In this document: piece after piece, positions 8,973 to 18,308 of the stretch
How the letters are laid out: every line of letters begins with the position of its first letter
How positions within the stretch are numbered: the stretch's first letter is position 1
From: Lewinellaceae bacterium
GTDB lineage: Bacteria > Bacteroidota > Bacteroidia > Chitinophagales > Saprospiraceae
Direction of reading: 5' to 3'
Length of the DNA: 64,000 nucleotides
Assembly (NCBI GenBank): GCA_020636005.1
Contig: JACJYR010000003.1
Coordinates: 372,001-436,000, forward strand
The notes under the pieces: model-generated
The model's database searches: none
Told to the model about the DNA's origin: nothing
What the model saw: the letters and a program-made list of their open reading frames with translations, nothing else
Made by a program: the position numbers and the translations under genes

Positions 8973-11900
8973 ATGATGAAAATACTTACGAGTATCCTAT
9001 TTGTTTTCACCTACTTGACTGCTCTATCCCAACCCATAAACGATGATTGCAGTGGCCTGATAGATTTTGGGGAAGCCCCTGTTTGCCCTATACCCGATAC
9101 CTTCAACAATGTAGGTGCGACCACTTCAATGGTGTTTTCCAACCCCAACGATAATATTCCATCCTGCTATACCAATGGAGTCATAAACCGGGACGTCTGG
9201 TTTGCTTTTTCTGTGCCGGCCAGCGGCGACATAGTAGATTTCACCATCCTGCTGACAGGCGTGAATGGCCCAAATGGCAGTATTGTTCAGCCGCAAATTA
9301 CCGTGTACAGGGGGGAGTGCCTCCTGGATGAAATGGAAGAATTCAGCTGCGCCCAGGCTGCCCTGGGGGAAAGTTTCCTTGAAATGGATCTTTTGAGCCT
9401 GACCCCAGGGCTGGTATATTACCTGCGGGTAAGCAACTGGTCGGCATCTGCCAGCCCTAATTCGGGCGACTTTGTGCTGTGTATCAAAGAACTCGACCCG
9501 GTTTATACGATGGGGACAGACCTTTCCTCGGAATCCTGTGGCGGCACTTTGTTCGACTCCGGCGGGCCATCCGGGGACTATTCCAGCGACGAGAATTACA
9601 CTTTTACCATTTGCCCACAGCAAAACCACCAGTGTATTTCCCTCGAAATGGTAGCTTTTAGTATGGAAGCCGGGTTTGACAATCTTTCGATTTATGAAGG
9701 GATGAATACTGCGGGCCAGCAAATTACCAACTTCACGGCTGCCGGCAACAATGTGCTGCTTCAAACCCCCAGCAATTGCATAACGCTGCTGTTCAACTCG
9801 GATGCCTCCGTCAATGACACCGGATTCGAGCTTACCTGGCAGTGTTTCGATGCCCCTTGTTCCATCCCGCCACCAAGCACCTGCGACAACCCAACCGTTG
9901 TGCCTTCCCTGCCCTATGCCGCCAATGATTTGACAACCTGCAGCATGGTAAACAACTACTCGAACAGCCCTTGTGGCGACGACGATTTCCTGAGTTCTGA
10001 CGATGTGGTGTTTACCTATACCTCCCCTGGGGACGAGTGCATCAGCATTTCCATTTCCGGCTCCAATGACGGCACCGGGGTTGCCATTTTCGACGATTGC
10101 CCCGATGTAGCTACCACTTGCCTTTCACAGGCAGGCGGAAACCTGGGGGCAGCCGATCCCGCCATAGGTTCAGTCTATCTTGAGCTTCCCGGCACTTATT
10201 ATATCGTGGTGGACAATGCAAATTTTTGTACCGATTTTAATATCAGCATCCAACAGGCAACATGCCCTGTTGTTTTTCCCTCCGCAGCCTATTGCGAAGA
10301 CGCACTATCCCTGAACGGTTGCCAAGGAGAAGGTGGCCTGCCTGCCATTGTGAGTGTTGGCCCTGGGCAGGGCGACCCTGACGCCATCATTACCGGCGTG
10401 AACAATGGTTGTTGGGGTGGTTTCCCGACCAATTTCACCTGGTTTTTTTTCCAGGCACAGTCGGATGGAGAGTTCGGGTTCGTCATGCAGGCCACCGACC
10501 CGGCAGAAGCTTCCGATGTAGATTTCCAGGTTTGGGGGCCTGTTGGTTCTGCTGAGGAATTGTGTGATTTTACCTTGATCCACCAACCCATCCGAAGTTC
10601 TTACGCTGCGGGGCCTGATCCGACTGGTCTTGCCAATATCCACCCCATTACGGGTGTTGCCGTGACGGATACATGCGAAACTGCCGCCGGGGACGATTTT
10701 GTCTCAGCCATCCCTGTAATGACAGGGGAATGGTACATTGTACTGATCAACGACTGGGAAGGCAATATCACAAGTGGGGCTGTCTCTATTGATTTTGGTG
10801 GTACGACAGCAGGCGTGCTGGATGCTATGCCATTAAACTTTTCGGTTTCCGCCGATACAATGGTCTGCCCTGGACAGACGGTGCAGTTAATGGCATCAGG
10901 CGGCGAGGTTTATGATTGGCTTCCCGATACCGGACTTACCTGTAACCATTGCCCCGATCCCATCGCAACTGTCACGGAGCCAATGGTTTACCAAGTTGCT
11001 ATTCACACCATCTGTGTGACCGATACGCTTCAGGTTGAAGTCGGATTGCTTACAGTGGATGCAGGCCCCGACCTGACGGTTTGCCTCGGCGAAGATATCC
11101 AAATAGCAGCAGGGAGCAATTTCGATAATATCATTTGGGAATGGACGGGGCAAACCAGTTTCCTGAGTTGCACGGATTGTGCTGACCCGGTGGTAATGGC
11201 AAATGCCGCAGGGGATTATGAATTCATCGCCACCGTTACTGGTCCCACCTGTTCTTACAGCGACACCATGAAACTGACCGTTCTGCCAAATCAGGCGCCT
11301 GCCTACCAGATTAGCGATGACCTGCAAATTTGCCAGGGAGAAGGGGTTTCGTTAGGGGGTGATGCTACAGTGGGAGTAAGTTATAGCTGGATGTCTTTGC
11401 CTGCTGGTTTTACTTCCATTGATTCAAACCCCATGGACACGCCCAGCGTGAGTACTGTTTATTACTTGCAACTCAATAATGGTGAATGCCCGCTTCCGTC
11501 TTATGATAGTGTATCAGTCGTAGTTTCGGCCAGGCCGATAATAGATGTGGTACCCGATACCATTAAACTGTGTTTGGGGGAATCTGCCGTTTTGGGGACT
11601 ACCCTTGCGGAAAGTGGCGTTGTTTACACCTGGTCGCCAACAACAGGGCTGAACAATGAACACCTGGCAAATGCTGTCGCCACGCCTGACCAAAGTACCC
11701 AATACGTTTTAACTGCCGAACGAAATGGCTGCCAAACGCTGGATACCGTTAATGTTCAAGTCACCATCATTGATGTTGATATTGCCACACTCGACACAGG
11801 AATCTGCAAAGGGGCCAGCCTTCCATTGGTGGCTACGGCCCTCCCGGCCGGTGTTGATATCATTTGGTCGCCCAATGACGGCTCGCTGAACGACACCATC

Positions 11901-13787
11901 GGTGCCAGTGTAGTGGCAACCCCGGCAACCTTTACTACTTATATTGCCACTGTTACCGTCCCCGGTTGTACGATAAAGGATACCATCACGGTAGAGGTTG
12001 ATTCACTGCCCAACGACCTGGCCATTATGCCCCTGGATACCAACATCTGCCAGGGCGAACTGGTGTACCTGACTTCCACTACCTACGAGCCTTTCCTTTT
12101 TGGCGACATTACCTTTCAATGGTTGCCGGCATCTGGGCAACTGACCCCCGACTCCCTGTTCAACATGGTGGTACAGCCTGGCGACACCACGGAGTACTTT
12201 AGAATTGCCACCAATGGTTTTTGTACCGATACTTCTTATGCCACGGTCAATGTCATGCCCATTGATTCCATTTATATCGTGCCTTCCGATACAGCGATTT
12301 GCGAGGGGAATTCGGTTGATTTACAAATCTTTGGCAGCAGCGCCTTGACAGATATTGCCTGGATGCCCAGCCAGGGCCTAAGCTGCCCGGATTGCACTGA
12401 AACCACTGCCGCCCCGCTGGCCTCTACTACTTATTTGGTTACTGCAAAATCGAACGACTGCCCGGTCAGCGCTTCCGCAACTGTCAATGTCCTGCCGGGG
12501 CCGACCCTCGATCTTCCCGACAATACCACTATCTGTTCGGATAGTAGTATTTTGCTCAACCTTTCAAGTGACAACAGCACTATCTATATCTGGAATGCTT
12601 CTGACGGTTCATTTAGCAATGATACTATCAAACAACCGATTGTTTCTCCCCAGCAAACAACTACTTACACAGTCAGGGCACTTAGGAATGGCTGTGGGGA
12701 AGTAGTCGATTCTGTCACCATTTTTGTCCCTGCTGATTTTGTGCTGTCCATTGAACCGGTTGGCATCATTTGCCCCGGAGAAAGCATAACCCTGCTTGCC
12801 CATGCCGACGGTGCGGCTAACCCCATGTTCACCTGGACGGATGGTGTCAACCAACTGGGAACTGAACCCACCTTGAATGTTGGACCCCTGGCTGCAACCA
12901 CCCAATTTTTTGTAACGGTTGAAGATGGCGGGTGCCACGAACATACGGATTCAATCACGGTGGAAGTTTCCCCAATTTATACACTCACCTTAACTGACAC
13001 TGTGTATGTGCAGGCAGGCGAAGCAGTGACATTGACGCCGACAGTCGATCCATCCGGGCCGAACTACCAGTATTTCTGGGTGAAAGACAGCCTTTTAGTA
13101 GGAAACGGCCCATCATTTTCAGATACCTTTTGTGATTCCCAACATTTCGATCTCACCGTTTCTGATGAAAATGGCTGCTCCCAATCAGATGATGTGTGGG
13201 TCATCGTGCAGGATGGTATTTCCATCATAGAAGTCGTCTATCTGAACAAAACCGAGCCGGGTGATACTGTCTTTGAAGGGCATGAAGTGGTACTCGTTGC
13301 ACATACTTTGCCTGAAACCATTCCCGGGGCGACCTACAATTGGTACTTCAACAATGTATTGTTCAGCACAACGACCGATACCGTTTCAGCGGCTTTCAAC
13401 GTACCAGAGGTTGATGAGGACACGGATTTCCCTTTCAGGGTTGAAATAACCAATCCTTCCGGTTGCGTATTGGAGGATTCATCTCTACTCAGGGTATATG
13501 ATAATCCGGTAGAGATGCCCAACGCATTCTCCCCGAACGGAGATAATTTAAACGACGTTTTCCTGCCCATTTCAAAAAAGCCCATCACCGTGCTGGAATT
13601 TAAAGTCTGGAACCGCTGGGGCCAGTTAGTGTATGAAATGGAAAATGGCAGCGATGGTTGGTCGGGTAAGCAAAAGGAGGGAGAAGCGCCGTCCGATGTC
13701 TATGTTTACTACCTGATTTACGAAATCACGGGCGGGAACACAGGTGCCCATAAACCCCTGAAAGGGGATGTGACACTCTTGCGATAA
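8973..13787 (+). CDS. Giant secreted adhesin-like protein, CUB-like and Ig-like repeats, T9SS type B sorting domain
   Basis: This is a 1604-residue exported protein with signal peptide MMKILTSILFVFTYLTALSQ. Residues about 22-190 resemble the N-terminal pre-peptidase-type domain of Bacteroidota surface proteins (NRDVWFAFSVPASGDIVDF). Residues about 195-300 look like a CUB domain (SCGGTLFDSGG, then a final FELTWQC), and a second pre-peptidase-like pair follows to about 610. From about 620 to 1480 come roughly ten Ig/PKD-like repeats of about 85 residues sharing a C-x-G-E/Q beginning, a central W or Y, and TTTYxV plus a terminal GC-x-x-x-D-x-x-V. The C terminus (MPNAFSPNGDNLNDVFLP, VWNRWGQLVYEM) is the gliding-motility-associated type B T9SS signal. 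The likely role is a surface adhesin or matrix protein; the ligand is unknown. Confidence 0.9.
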   Translation: MMKILTSILFVFTYLTALSQPINDDCSGLIDFGEAPVCPIPDTFNNVGATTSMVFSNPNDNIPSCYTNGVINRDVWFAFSVPASGDIVDFTILLTGVNGPNGSIVQPQITVYRGECLLDEMEEFSCAQAALGESFLEMDLLSLTPGLVYYLRVSNWSASASPNSGDFVLCIKELDPVYTMGTDLSSESCGGTLFDSGGPSGDYSSDENYTFTICPQQNHQCISLEMVAFSMEAGFDNLSIYEGMNTAGQQITNFTAAGNNVLLQTPSNCITLLFNSDASVNDTGFELTWQCFDAPCSIPPPSTCDNPTVVPSLPYAANDLTTCSMVNNYSNSPCGDDDFLSSDDVVFTYTSPGDECISISISGSNDGTGVAIFDDCPDVATTCLSQAGGNLGAADPAIGSVYLELPGTYYIVVDNANFCTDFNISIQQATCPVVFPSAAYCEDALSLNGCQGEGGLPAIVSVGPGQGDPDAIITGVNNGCWGGFPTNFTWFFFQAQSDGEFGFVMQATDPAEASDVDFQVWGPVGSAEELCDFTLIHQPIRSSYAAGPDPTGLANIHPITGVAVTDTCETAAGDDFVSAIPVMTGEWYIVLINDWEGNITSGAVSIDFGGTTAGVLDAMPLNFSVSADTMVCPGQTVQLMASGGEVYDWLPDTGLTCNHCPDPIATVTEPMVYQVAIHTICVTDTLQVEVGLLTVDAGPDLTVCLGEDIQIAAGSNFDNIIWEWTGQTSFLSCTDCADPVVMANAAGDYEFIATVTGPTCSYSDTMKLTVLPNQAPAYQISDDLQICQGEGVSLGGDATVGVSYSWMSLPAGFTSIDSNPMDTPSVSTVYYLQLNNGECPLPSYDSVSVVVSARPIIDVVPDTIKLCLGESAVLGTTLAESGVVYTWSPTTGLNNEHLANAVATPDQSTQYVLTAERNGCQTLDTVNVQVTIIDVDIATLDTGICKGASLPLVATALPAGVDIIWSPNDGSLNDTIGASVVATPATFTTYIATVTVPGCTIKDTITVEVDSLPNDLAIMPLDTNICQGELVYLTSTTYEPFLFGDITFQWLPASGQLTPDSLFNMVVQPGDTTEYFRIATNGFCTDTSYATVNVMPIDSIYIVPSDTAICEGNSVDLQIFGSSALTDIAWMPSQGLSCPDCTETTAAPLASTTYLVTAKSNDCPVSASATVNVLPGPTLDLPDNTTICSDSSILLNLSSDNSTIYIWNASDGSFSNDTIKQPIVSPQQTTTYTVRALRNGCGEVVDSVTIFVPADFVLSIEPVGIICPGESITLLAHADGAANPMFTWTDGVNQLGTEPTLNVGPLAATTQFFVTVEDGGCHEHTDSITVEVSPIYTLTLTDTVYVQAGEAVTLTPTVDPSGPNYQYFWVKDSLLVGNGPSFSDTFCDSQHFDLTVSDENGCSQSDDVWVIVQDGISIIEVVYLNKTEPGDTVFEGHEVVLVAHTLPETIPGATYNWYFNNVLFSTTTDTVSAAFNVPEVDEDTDFPFRVEITNPSGCVLEDSSLLRVYDNPVEMPNAFSPNGDNLNDVFLPISKKPITVLEFKVWNRWGQLVYEMENGSDGWSGKQKEGEAPSDVYVYYLIYEITGGNTGAHKPLKGDVTLLR

Positions 13788-13866
13788 GCAGTATAGGAAA
13801 AGTCAATTTTTTTGAAAAATGACATTTCTAAACCCTTGTCCCAAAAAACCTTTCTATGTTTGCCCC

Positions 13867-14112
13867 GCATTGGTGATTGGCGGTATCGTCGGCCAATCCT
13901 AAGAGGGAATCCGGTGCAAATCCGGAGCAGTCCCCGCTGCTGTAAGTTCCATTGAAAGTTTTTGGCAAATGCCACTGGGATGGTTGTTGATAGTAGGTAG
14001 TTTATTGTTGTTCGTTGGCCAACCTGCCAACAGACAACAAAAAACTTTCAACCAGCAACCCAAATCCCGGGAAGGCGCCAAAAGCGGAACGAGCCAGAAG
14101 ACCTGCCAATGC
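13867..14112 (+). promoter_or_regulatory. Cobalamin (B12) riboswitch
   Basis: The conserved core is complete: AAGAGGGAATCCGGTGCAAA, the CCGGAGCAGTCCCCGCTGCT block, GCCACTGGGA, GGGAAGGCG and the B12 box AGCCAGAAGACCTGCC. The closing P1 helix is a perfect 7 bp (GCATTGG at 13867-13873 with CCAATGC at 14106-14112). A peripheral insertion of roughly 90 nt lies between the GCCACTGGGA and GGGAAGG blocks, making it longer than a minimal class I aptamer. A further inverted repeat downstream (ATTCAGGC at 14123-14130 with GCCTGAAT at 14190-14197) may belong to the expression platform. It precedes a BtuB-like gene, so B12 should switch that gene off. Confidence 0.95.
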
Positions 14113-14274
14113 TCATTTTTTCATTCAGGCTTTCGGTGGAAAGGCCGGGGATGGAGCGTTGTGGTTTTTCTCGGAAACGCTTACCGCTGGCCTGAATCCA
14201 GCAAAAGTCTTTTCTATCCGTTCCTGCCAATACGTTTCAACCTGCTTCTCCACCCTGGCCTATAAGCAGGTAAA

Positions 14275-16191
14275 ATGCCCTGGCCGCTTCCTTTTGTAGT
14301 TTTTGCTTTAACTATGTTCATTGGCATGGGGAGCCAATTATTACAAGGTCAAAATGACTCCCTGCGCATCTTGCCGCAAGTAGAGGTGCTGGCTACCCCC
14401 CTTCGCTCCTCGCCCACCGGTAGCCGAATTGAAAAATGGGACTTGCAGCAGCTAAAGCCCTACAATTCCAGCAGTGTGGCCGACCTGCTGGGCCGGGAAA
14501 GCGGTGTTTTCATTAAAAGCTATGGTGCGGGCAGCCTGGCCACTTCTTCCATACGGGGTGGGGGCGCAGGCCATACCGCTGTCATCTGGAACGGCTTTTC
14601 GATCCAAAGCCCCATGCTCGGCCTGCTTGACCTGGCACTGTTGCCTGCTTTTTTTGCCGATGAGGCCAGCCTGCAGTACGGTGGCGGGAGCGCACTTTGG
14701 GGAAGCGGGGCCATCGGCGGCACGGTCTCTCTGAACAATCTGCCGGGCAGCGCTGGCTTTTCCCTGCGGCAGGAAGCCACCACGGGCAGCTTTGGTTGGT
14801 TGGGTCAACAGGCAAAAGCAACCTACGCTGCGGGAAACTGGTCGGGCGATACCAGGTACTTTCATTTGGAAGCAGACAACAATTTTACCTACAAAACCAC
14901 CGCTGGCAAGCAAAAAAGGCAATCCAATGCCGGTTTAGCCCACCAGGGTTTAATGCAAAACTTCTATGGCGCTTTTGGACAGCGGCATCAGGTGTCAGCA
15001 CATATATGGTGGCAAAATGCCGATCGTCAAATCCCCCCGACGACTACCCAAAACCGGAGCGCTGCACATCAGGCTGACGCTGTTTTGAGGTCTGCCCTCG
15101 CCTGGAAATGGAAAAAGAAGAAGACCACCATCAGCGCCCGCTCGGCCTATTTCAGGGAAGCGATTGACTACCAGGACAGTCTCTCCGGGGTTTTTGACAA
15201 AACCAGGTTTGTAACAATGATTGGCGAAGCGGAAATGCTGTGGCAGCCCAGCCCAACGCAACAGTTGCAGGTGGGGGCCAATGAAACGCTCGTCAAGGCT
15301 TTTTCCAAAAACTACGAAAAGCCGCCCGAACAAGGCCAAACTGCTTTGTTTGCTGGCTACCGTTTTTCAAAAAACAAATGGAAAGTGCAGCTCAACGGCA
15401 GGCAGGAATGGCTGGATGGAAAGGCCCTGCCTTTTGTCCCTTCCCTCGGCCTGGAATGGGCCGCTCTGAAATGGCTCAAACTGGAAGGTAATGCCAACAG
15501 GAACTACCGTTTCCCCACCCTCAACGACCGGTATTGGAACCCGGGCGGCAATTCTCGTTTGCGCCCGGAAGAAGGCTGGTCGCAGGAACTGGGCTTCCAT
15601 ACCCGGTTCGTGCAAAAAAAATCTGTGGTATCGTTGAGTTCAACTGCCTTTAACCGAAACATCCGAAACTGGATCCTCTGGTCTGTCAACCCAGGCGAAA
15701 ATTACTACTCCCCAAGCAACCTGGCACAAGTGTGGAGCAGGGGCCTCGAACAAAGGTTCCGTTTCACGCTCTGCCTGGAAGATTTTTCCCTGCAACTGGC
15801 TGGTGGGTACGATTACATCCTTTCCACCAACCAAAAAAACGTGGAACGGCCAGCTTTATCGGCGGGCGAACAACTGATCTATGTGCCGGAACACCAGGCT
15901 TTTGCAGCTGTGACCCTGCATATCGGCGCCTGGACATTGAGCTACCAGCACCGTTACACCGGCCCCGTCAGTACGCAAACCGATCCGTTGGGTGGGTACC
16001 AGGTCGGTTATCTCTTTTTACAAAAAACTTTCACGCTGAATCCCATTCAAGGCAGGCTCTTTTTCCACCTCGACAACGCCTGGAACGCATCTTACCGGGC
16101 TATCGAAAGGCGTCCCATGCCGGGTCGTTATTTCAGGGCCGGGCTTTCCGTGGGTTTTGAAAAAAATCAACCAGCTTCTTTTAATCAATAA
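14275..16191 (+). CDS. btuB: TonB-dependent outer-membrane receptor, BtuB-like cobalamin importer
   Basis: This 638-residue outer-membrane beta-barrel has a signal peptide (FVVFALTMFIGMGSQLLQGQ). A TonB-plug domain follows at about 40-165 with the DLLGRESGVFIKSYG and GAIGGTVSLNNLPG signatures, then a long barrel ending in an aromatic strand (YFRAGLSVGF). The length is close to that of E. coli BtuB (about 600 residues), not the 1000-residue SusC type. Its leader carries the cobalamin riboswitch, which assigns it to corrinoid uptake; substrate specificity is inferred from that context. The gene for the DUF4465 protein follows after 11 bp, forming an operon. TonB and a BtuCDF transporter must be encoded elsewhere. 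Confidence 0.88.
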   Translation: MPWPLPFVVFALTMFIGMGSQLLQGQNDSLRILPQVEVLATPLRSSPTGSRIEKWDLQQLKPYNSSSVADLLGRESGVFIKSYGAGSLATSSIRGGGAGHTAVIWNGFSIQSPMLGLLDLALLPAFFADEASLQYGGGSALWGSGAIGGTVSLNNLPGSAGFSLRQEATTGSFGWLGQQAKATYAAGNWSGDTRYFHLEADNNFTYKTTAGKQKRQSNAGLAHQGLMQNFYGAFGQRHQVSAHIWWQNADRQIPPTTTQNRSAAHQADAVLRSALAWKWKKKKTTISARSAYFREAIDYQDSLSGVFDKTRFVTMIGEAEMLWQPSPTQQLQVGANETLVKAFSKNYEKPPEQGQTALFAGYRFSKNKWKVQLNGRQEWLDGKALPFVPSLGLEWAALKWLKLEGNANRNYRFPTLNDRYWNPGGNSRLRPEEGWSQELGFHTRFVQKKSVVSLSSTAFNRNIRNWILWSVNPGENYYSPSNLAQVWSRGLEQRFRFTLCLEDFSLQLAGGYDYILSTNQKNVERPALSAGEQLIYVPEHQAFAAVTLHIGAWTLSYQHRYTGPVSTQTDPLGGYQVGYLFLQKTFTLNPIQGRLFFHLDNAWNASYRAIERRPMPGRYFRAGLSVGFEKNQPASFNQ

Positions 16192-16202
16192 AACTCAATG
16201 TA

Positions 16203-17156
16203 ATGAAACAACACATGACCCTGCTTTTTGCAATGGCCTGGCTTGGTTTACAAGCGCAGACCACTGCCACCTTTGAAAACTACAACTTGTCGCCCGGCGA
16301 ATTTTTAAATAATAGCCACCCAGCCAGTGCCTTTTCGAGTGGCAATGTCCATTTGCCCAATAGCTTTGATGGCAGTTTTTGGTCGGGATGGGCCATTTCA
16401 GCTACCACAGATGCTACTACGCCGGGTTTCCAAAATGAATACAGTGCCATCACTGGGGCCGGGGCGGATGGTTCAATCACCTATGCAGTTGCTTATGTTA
16501 TTGATAAAAACCTTATCCAACTGGGCAGCGGCGCTGCCGGCAACCCCGTGGAAGGCCTCTTCGTGACCAATAGCACCTACGCCTACCTGAGCATGTTGGA
16601 GGGCGATTTGTTCGCCAAAAAATTCGGCGGCGAGGATGGCGATGATCCCGATTTTTTCAAGCTCACCATCAAAAAATACCTGAACGGCCAGTTGGGTACC
16701 GATAGCATTGATTTTTACCTGGCTGATTACAGGTTCGCCGACAATTCGCAGGACTATATTGTGGACAAATGGACATATCTTGACCTCTCTCCCCTGGGGC
16801 CAGCGGACAGCCTGGTGTTCAGCCTTTCTTCCAGTGATGTCGGGCAGTTTGGAATGAACACCCCTGCCTATTTTTGTATTGACAATGTGACTACTGCGGG
16901 CACATCAGCTACAAGCGTGGTGAAAGAGTTGCCGGTTCACATTTTTCCAAACCCGGCCCACGATTTTTTGATGGTGGAAGGCGAAGCAGGGGAGGGGGCT
17001 ACATTTTCCATTTTCGATGCCAGGGGCAGTTTGGTACAAACAGGTTTTTTGTCCAACCAAAAAATAAGCCTGGCCCCAGGTTTGCCGGGCGCTTATCATT
17101 TGGTGCTGGCAAATAAGGATGGGCGTAGTACCGGCCTGACTTTTATTGTAAAATAA
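16203..17156 (+). CDS. DUF4465 surface protein with T9SS type A sorting domain
   Basis: This secreted 317-residue protein has signal peptide MKQHMTLLFAMAWLGLQAQ. A DUF4465 domain spans about 20-235, with characteristic FENYNLSPGEFLNN near the N terminus, WSGWAISATTD, and DFYLADYRFADNSQDYIVD later. A T9SS type A sorting domain follows (about 240-317; VHIFPNPAHDFLMVEGE). It lies 11 bp behind the riboswitch-controlled receptor. DUF4465 proteins recur in Bacteroidota B12 loci, and surface-exposed corrinoid-binding proteins of the BtuG/BtuH kind are known there. By inference this protein captures B12 outside the cell and hands it to the receptor. Direct homology to BtuH cannot be tested here. Confidence 0.85.
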   Translation: MKQHMTLLFAMAWLGLQAQTTATFENYNLSPGEFLNNSHPASAFSSGNVHLPNSFDGSFWSGWAISATTDATTPGFQNEYSAITGAGADGSITYAVAYVIDKNLIQLGSGAAGNPVEGLFVTNSTYAYLSMLEGDLFAKKFGGEDGDDPDFFKLTIKKYLNGQLGTDSIDFYLADYRFADNSQDYIVDKWTYLDLSPLGPADSLVFSLSSSDVGQFGMNTPAYFCIDNVTTAGTSATSVVKELPVHIFPNPAHDFLMVEGEAGEGATFSIFDARGSLVQTGFLSNQKISLAPGLPGAYHLVLANKDGRSTGLTFIVK

Positions 17157-17178
17157 GAGGCACTGTGCGGAAGGAGGA

Positions 17179-17604
17179 TCACTGTTCTTTACGTGCGGCT
17201 TCACAAGCTTTCAATATAGCCCTTACGTCGGTGTGACGGGCCAGTTCGAGGTCGTTTCCCCAGGAAGTATTGATGTAGTTGATGATGTTTGTAATTTCGA
17301 ATTCGGTGAGCTTGGGTTCACCGGGCATTTCTGTCTGGTAGGTTTTGCCATTTACTACAATATCCCCTTTGATACCATACCGGATGATGCAGGGAAGTTC
17401 TGTCTTGTGGGTTTCCAGAAAATCCGCTCCCGCCAGTGGAGGGATAATGCCCCGGAGGCCAGTGCCGTCTTCCATGTGGCAGCGTTCGCAGAAATTGGTA
17501 TAGAGGATTTTCCCTTGGGTAAACTGGTTTTTATCACAAGATAAAAGTGCAAGGCCTGCTGTAAGAACAAAGAGCGCAGTCAAGAACAGGTTATTTTTCT
17601 TCAT
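17179..17604 (-). CDS. Class I cytochrome c lipoprotein
   Basis: The 141-residue protein starts with a lipoprotein-like signal (FLTALFVLTAGLALLSCDKN, Cys about 23). It has one haem-binding CERCH motif (about residue 39-43) followed by MEDGTGLRGIIPPLAGADFL and a distal Met candidate in QTEMPGEPKL, as in small class I cytochromes. Its start overlaps the 3' end of the SCO gene by 14 bp, so the two are translationally coupled. A role in periplasmic electron transfer tied to copper-oxidase assembly or to a copper enzyme is inferred from this partner. Confidence 0.88.
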   Translation of the reverse strand: MKKNNLFLTALFVLTAGLALLSCDKNQFTQGKILYTNFCERCHMEDGTGLRGIIPPLAGADFLETHKTELPCIIRYGIKGDIVVNGKTYQTEMPGEPKLTEFEITNIINYINTSWGNDLELARHTDVRAILKACEAARKEQ

Positions 17605-18205
17605 TCAATAAATTTTCGATGTCCTTGATAAAACGATCCACATCCGCAGGGTCAGTGCCATTGCAGAAAGAGCGGATGTGGCGGTTTTTATCTACCAGGA
17701 TTAGGCGCCCGCTGTGGTCGAAGCCACCGGGTGCCTCGGAGTCTTCCATTGCAATGCTGAAATAGTCGTCGGCGATTTCGTACAAGGAATCCTTTTCCCC
17801 GGTCAGGAAGCGCCATTTACTGGAAGACACGCCGAGGCCGTCCGAATATTTTTTGAGGGCGGCCACGGTGTCCCGCTTGGGATCCACTGTATGGGCGACG
17901 AGCATGAGCCGGTCGTCATTTTGAAAATGCTCGTAAATGCGCAGCATCTGGGCGGAGGTTTTGGGGCAGATCGTCGGGCAATGGACAAAGAAGAAATCGG
18001 CTACATAAGCTTTGCCGGCGAAGGTTTCATTGGTGACCAACTGGCTGTCCTGGTCAATAAAAGCAAAATCGGGGATGGCGTGATAGACCGTATCGCCGTT
18101 CACCACGTCCCGTTCGCCCAGAATGGGGAGGTCTTTGGGGGCTGTATCCTGACAGCCCCAAACAAAGAAGGGGATTAGCATTAAAGGGATCAGGTATTTC
18201 ATCAT
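17591..18205 (-). CDS. SCO1/SenC family copper chaperone-like lipoprotein
   Basis: This 204-residue protein has a lipoprotein signal (LIPLMLIPFFVWGCQD) and a thioredoxin-fold SCO domain with the copper-binding CPTICPK (CxxxC) and a later conserved His in FDHSGRLILVD. The family delivers copper to the CuA centre of cytochrome c oxidase or acts as a thiol-disulphide redox protein. No oxidase genes are in the window. Two adjacent ATG codons are possible starts. The cytochrome c gene overlaps its end and a small lipoprotein gene lies 103 bp upstream on the same strand, suggesting a three-gene unit. Confidence 0.92.
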   Translation of the reverse strand: MMKYLIPLMLIPFFVWGCQDTAPKDLPILGERDVVNGDTVYHAIPDFAFIDQDSQLVTNETFAGKAYVADFFFVHCPTICPKTSAQMLRIYEHFQNDDRLMLVAHTVDPKRDTVAALKKYSDGLGVSSSKWRFLTGEKDSLYEIADDYFSIAMEDSEAPGGFDHSGRLILVDKNRHIRSFCNGTDPADVDRFIKDIENLLNEEK

Positions 18206-18308
18206 AAAAAGGGGTAGGTTATCGGGCTGTCAGTTATGAACATCCTTGGGGTCAGCAACTAAAATGCTAACTGGCAGTCAGGTGTTGGGTGATGTAACAA
18301 TGGAATGG

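Noticed and set aside
13969..14299. Two short frames in the riboswitch and its downstream leader
   Set aside because: They overlap the conserved aptamer blocks, whose conservation is explained by RNA structure.
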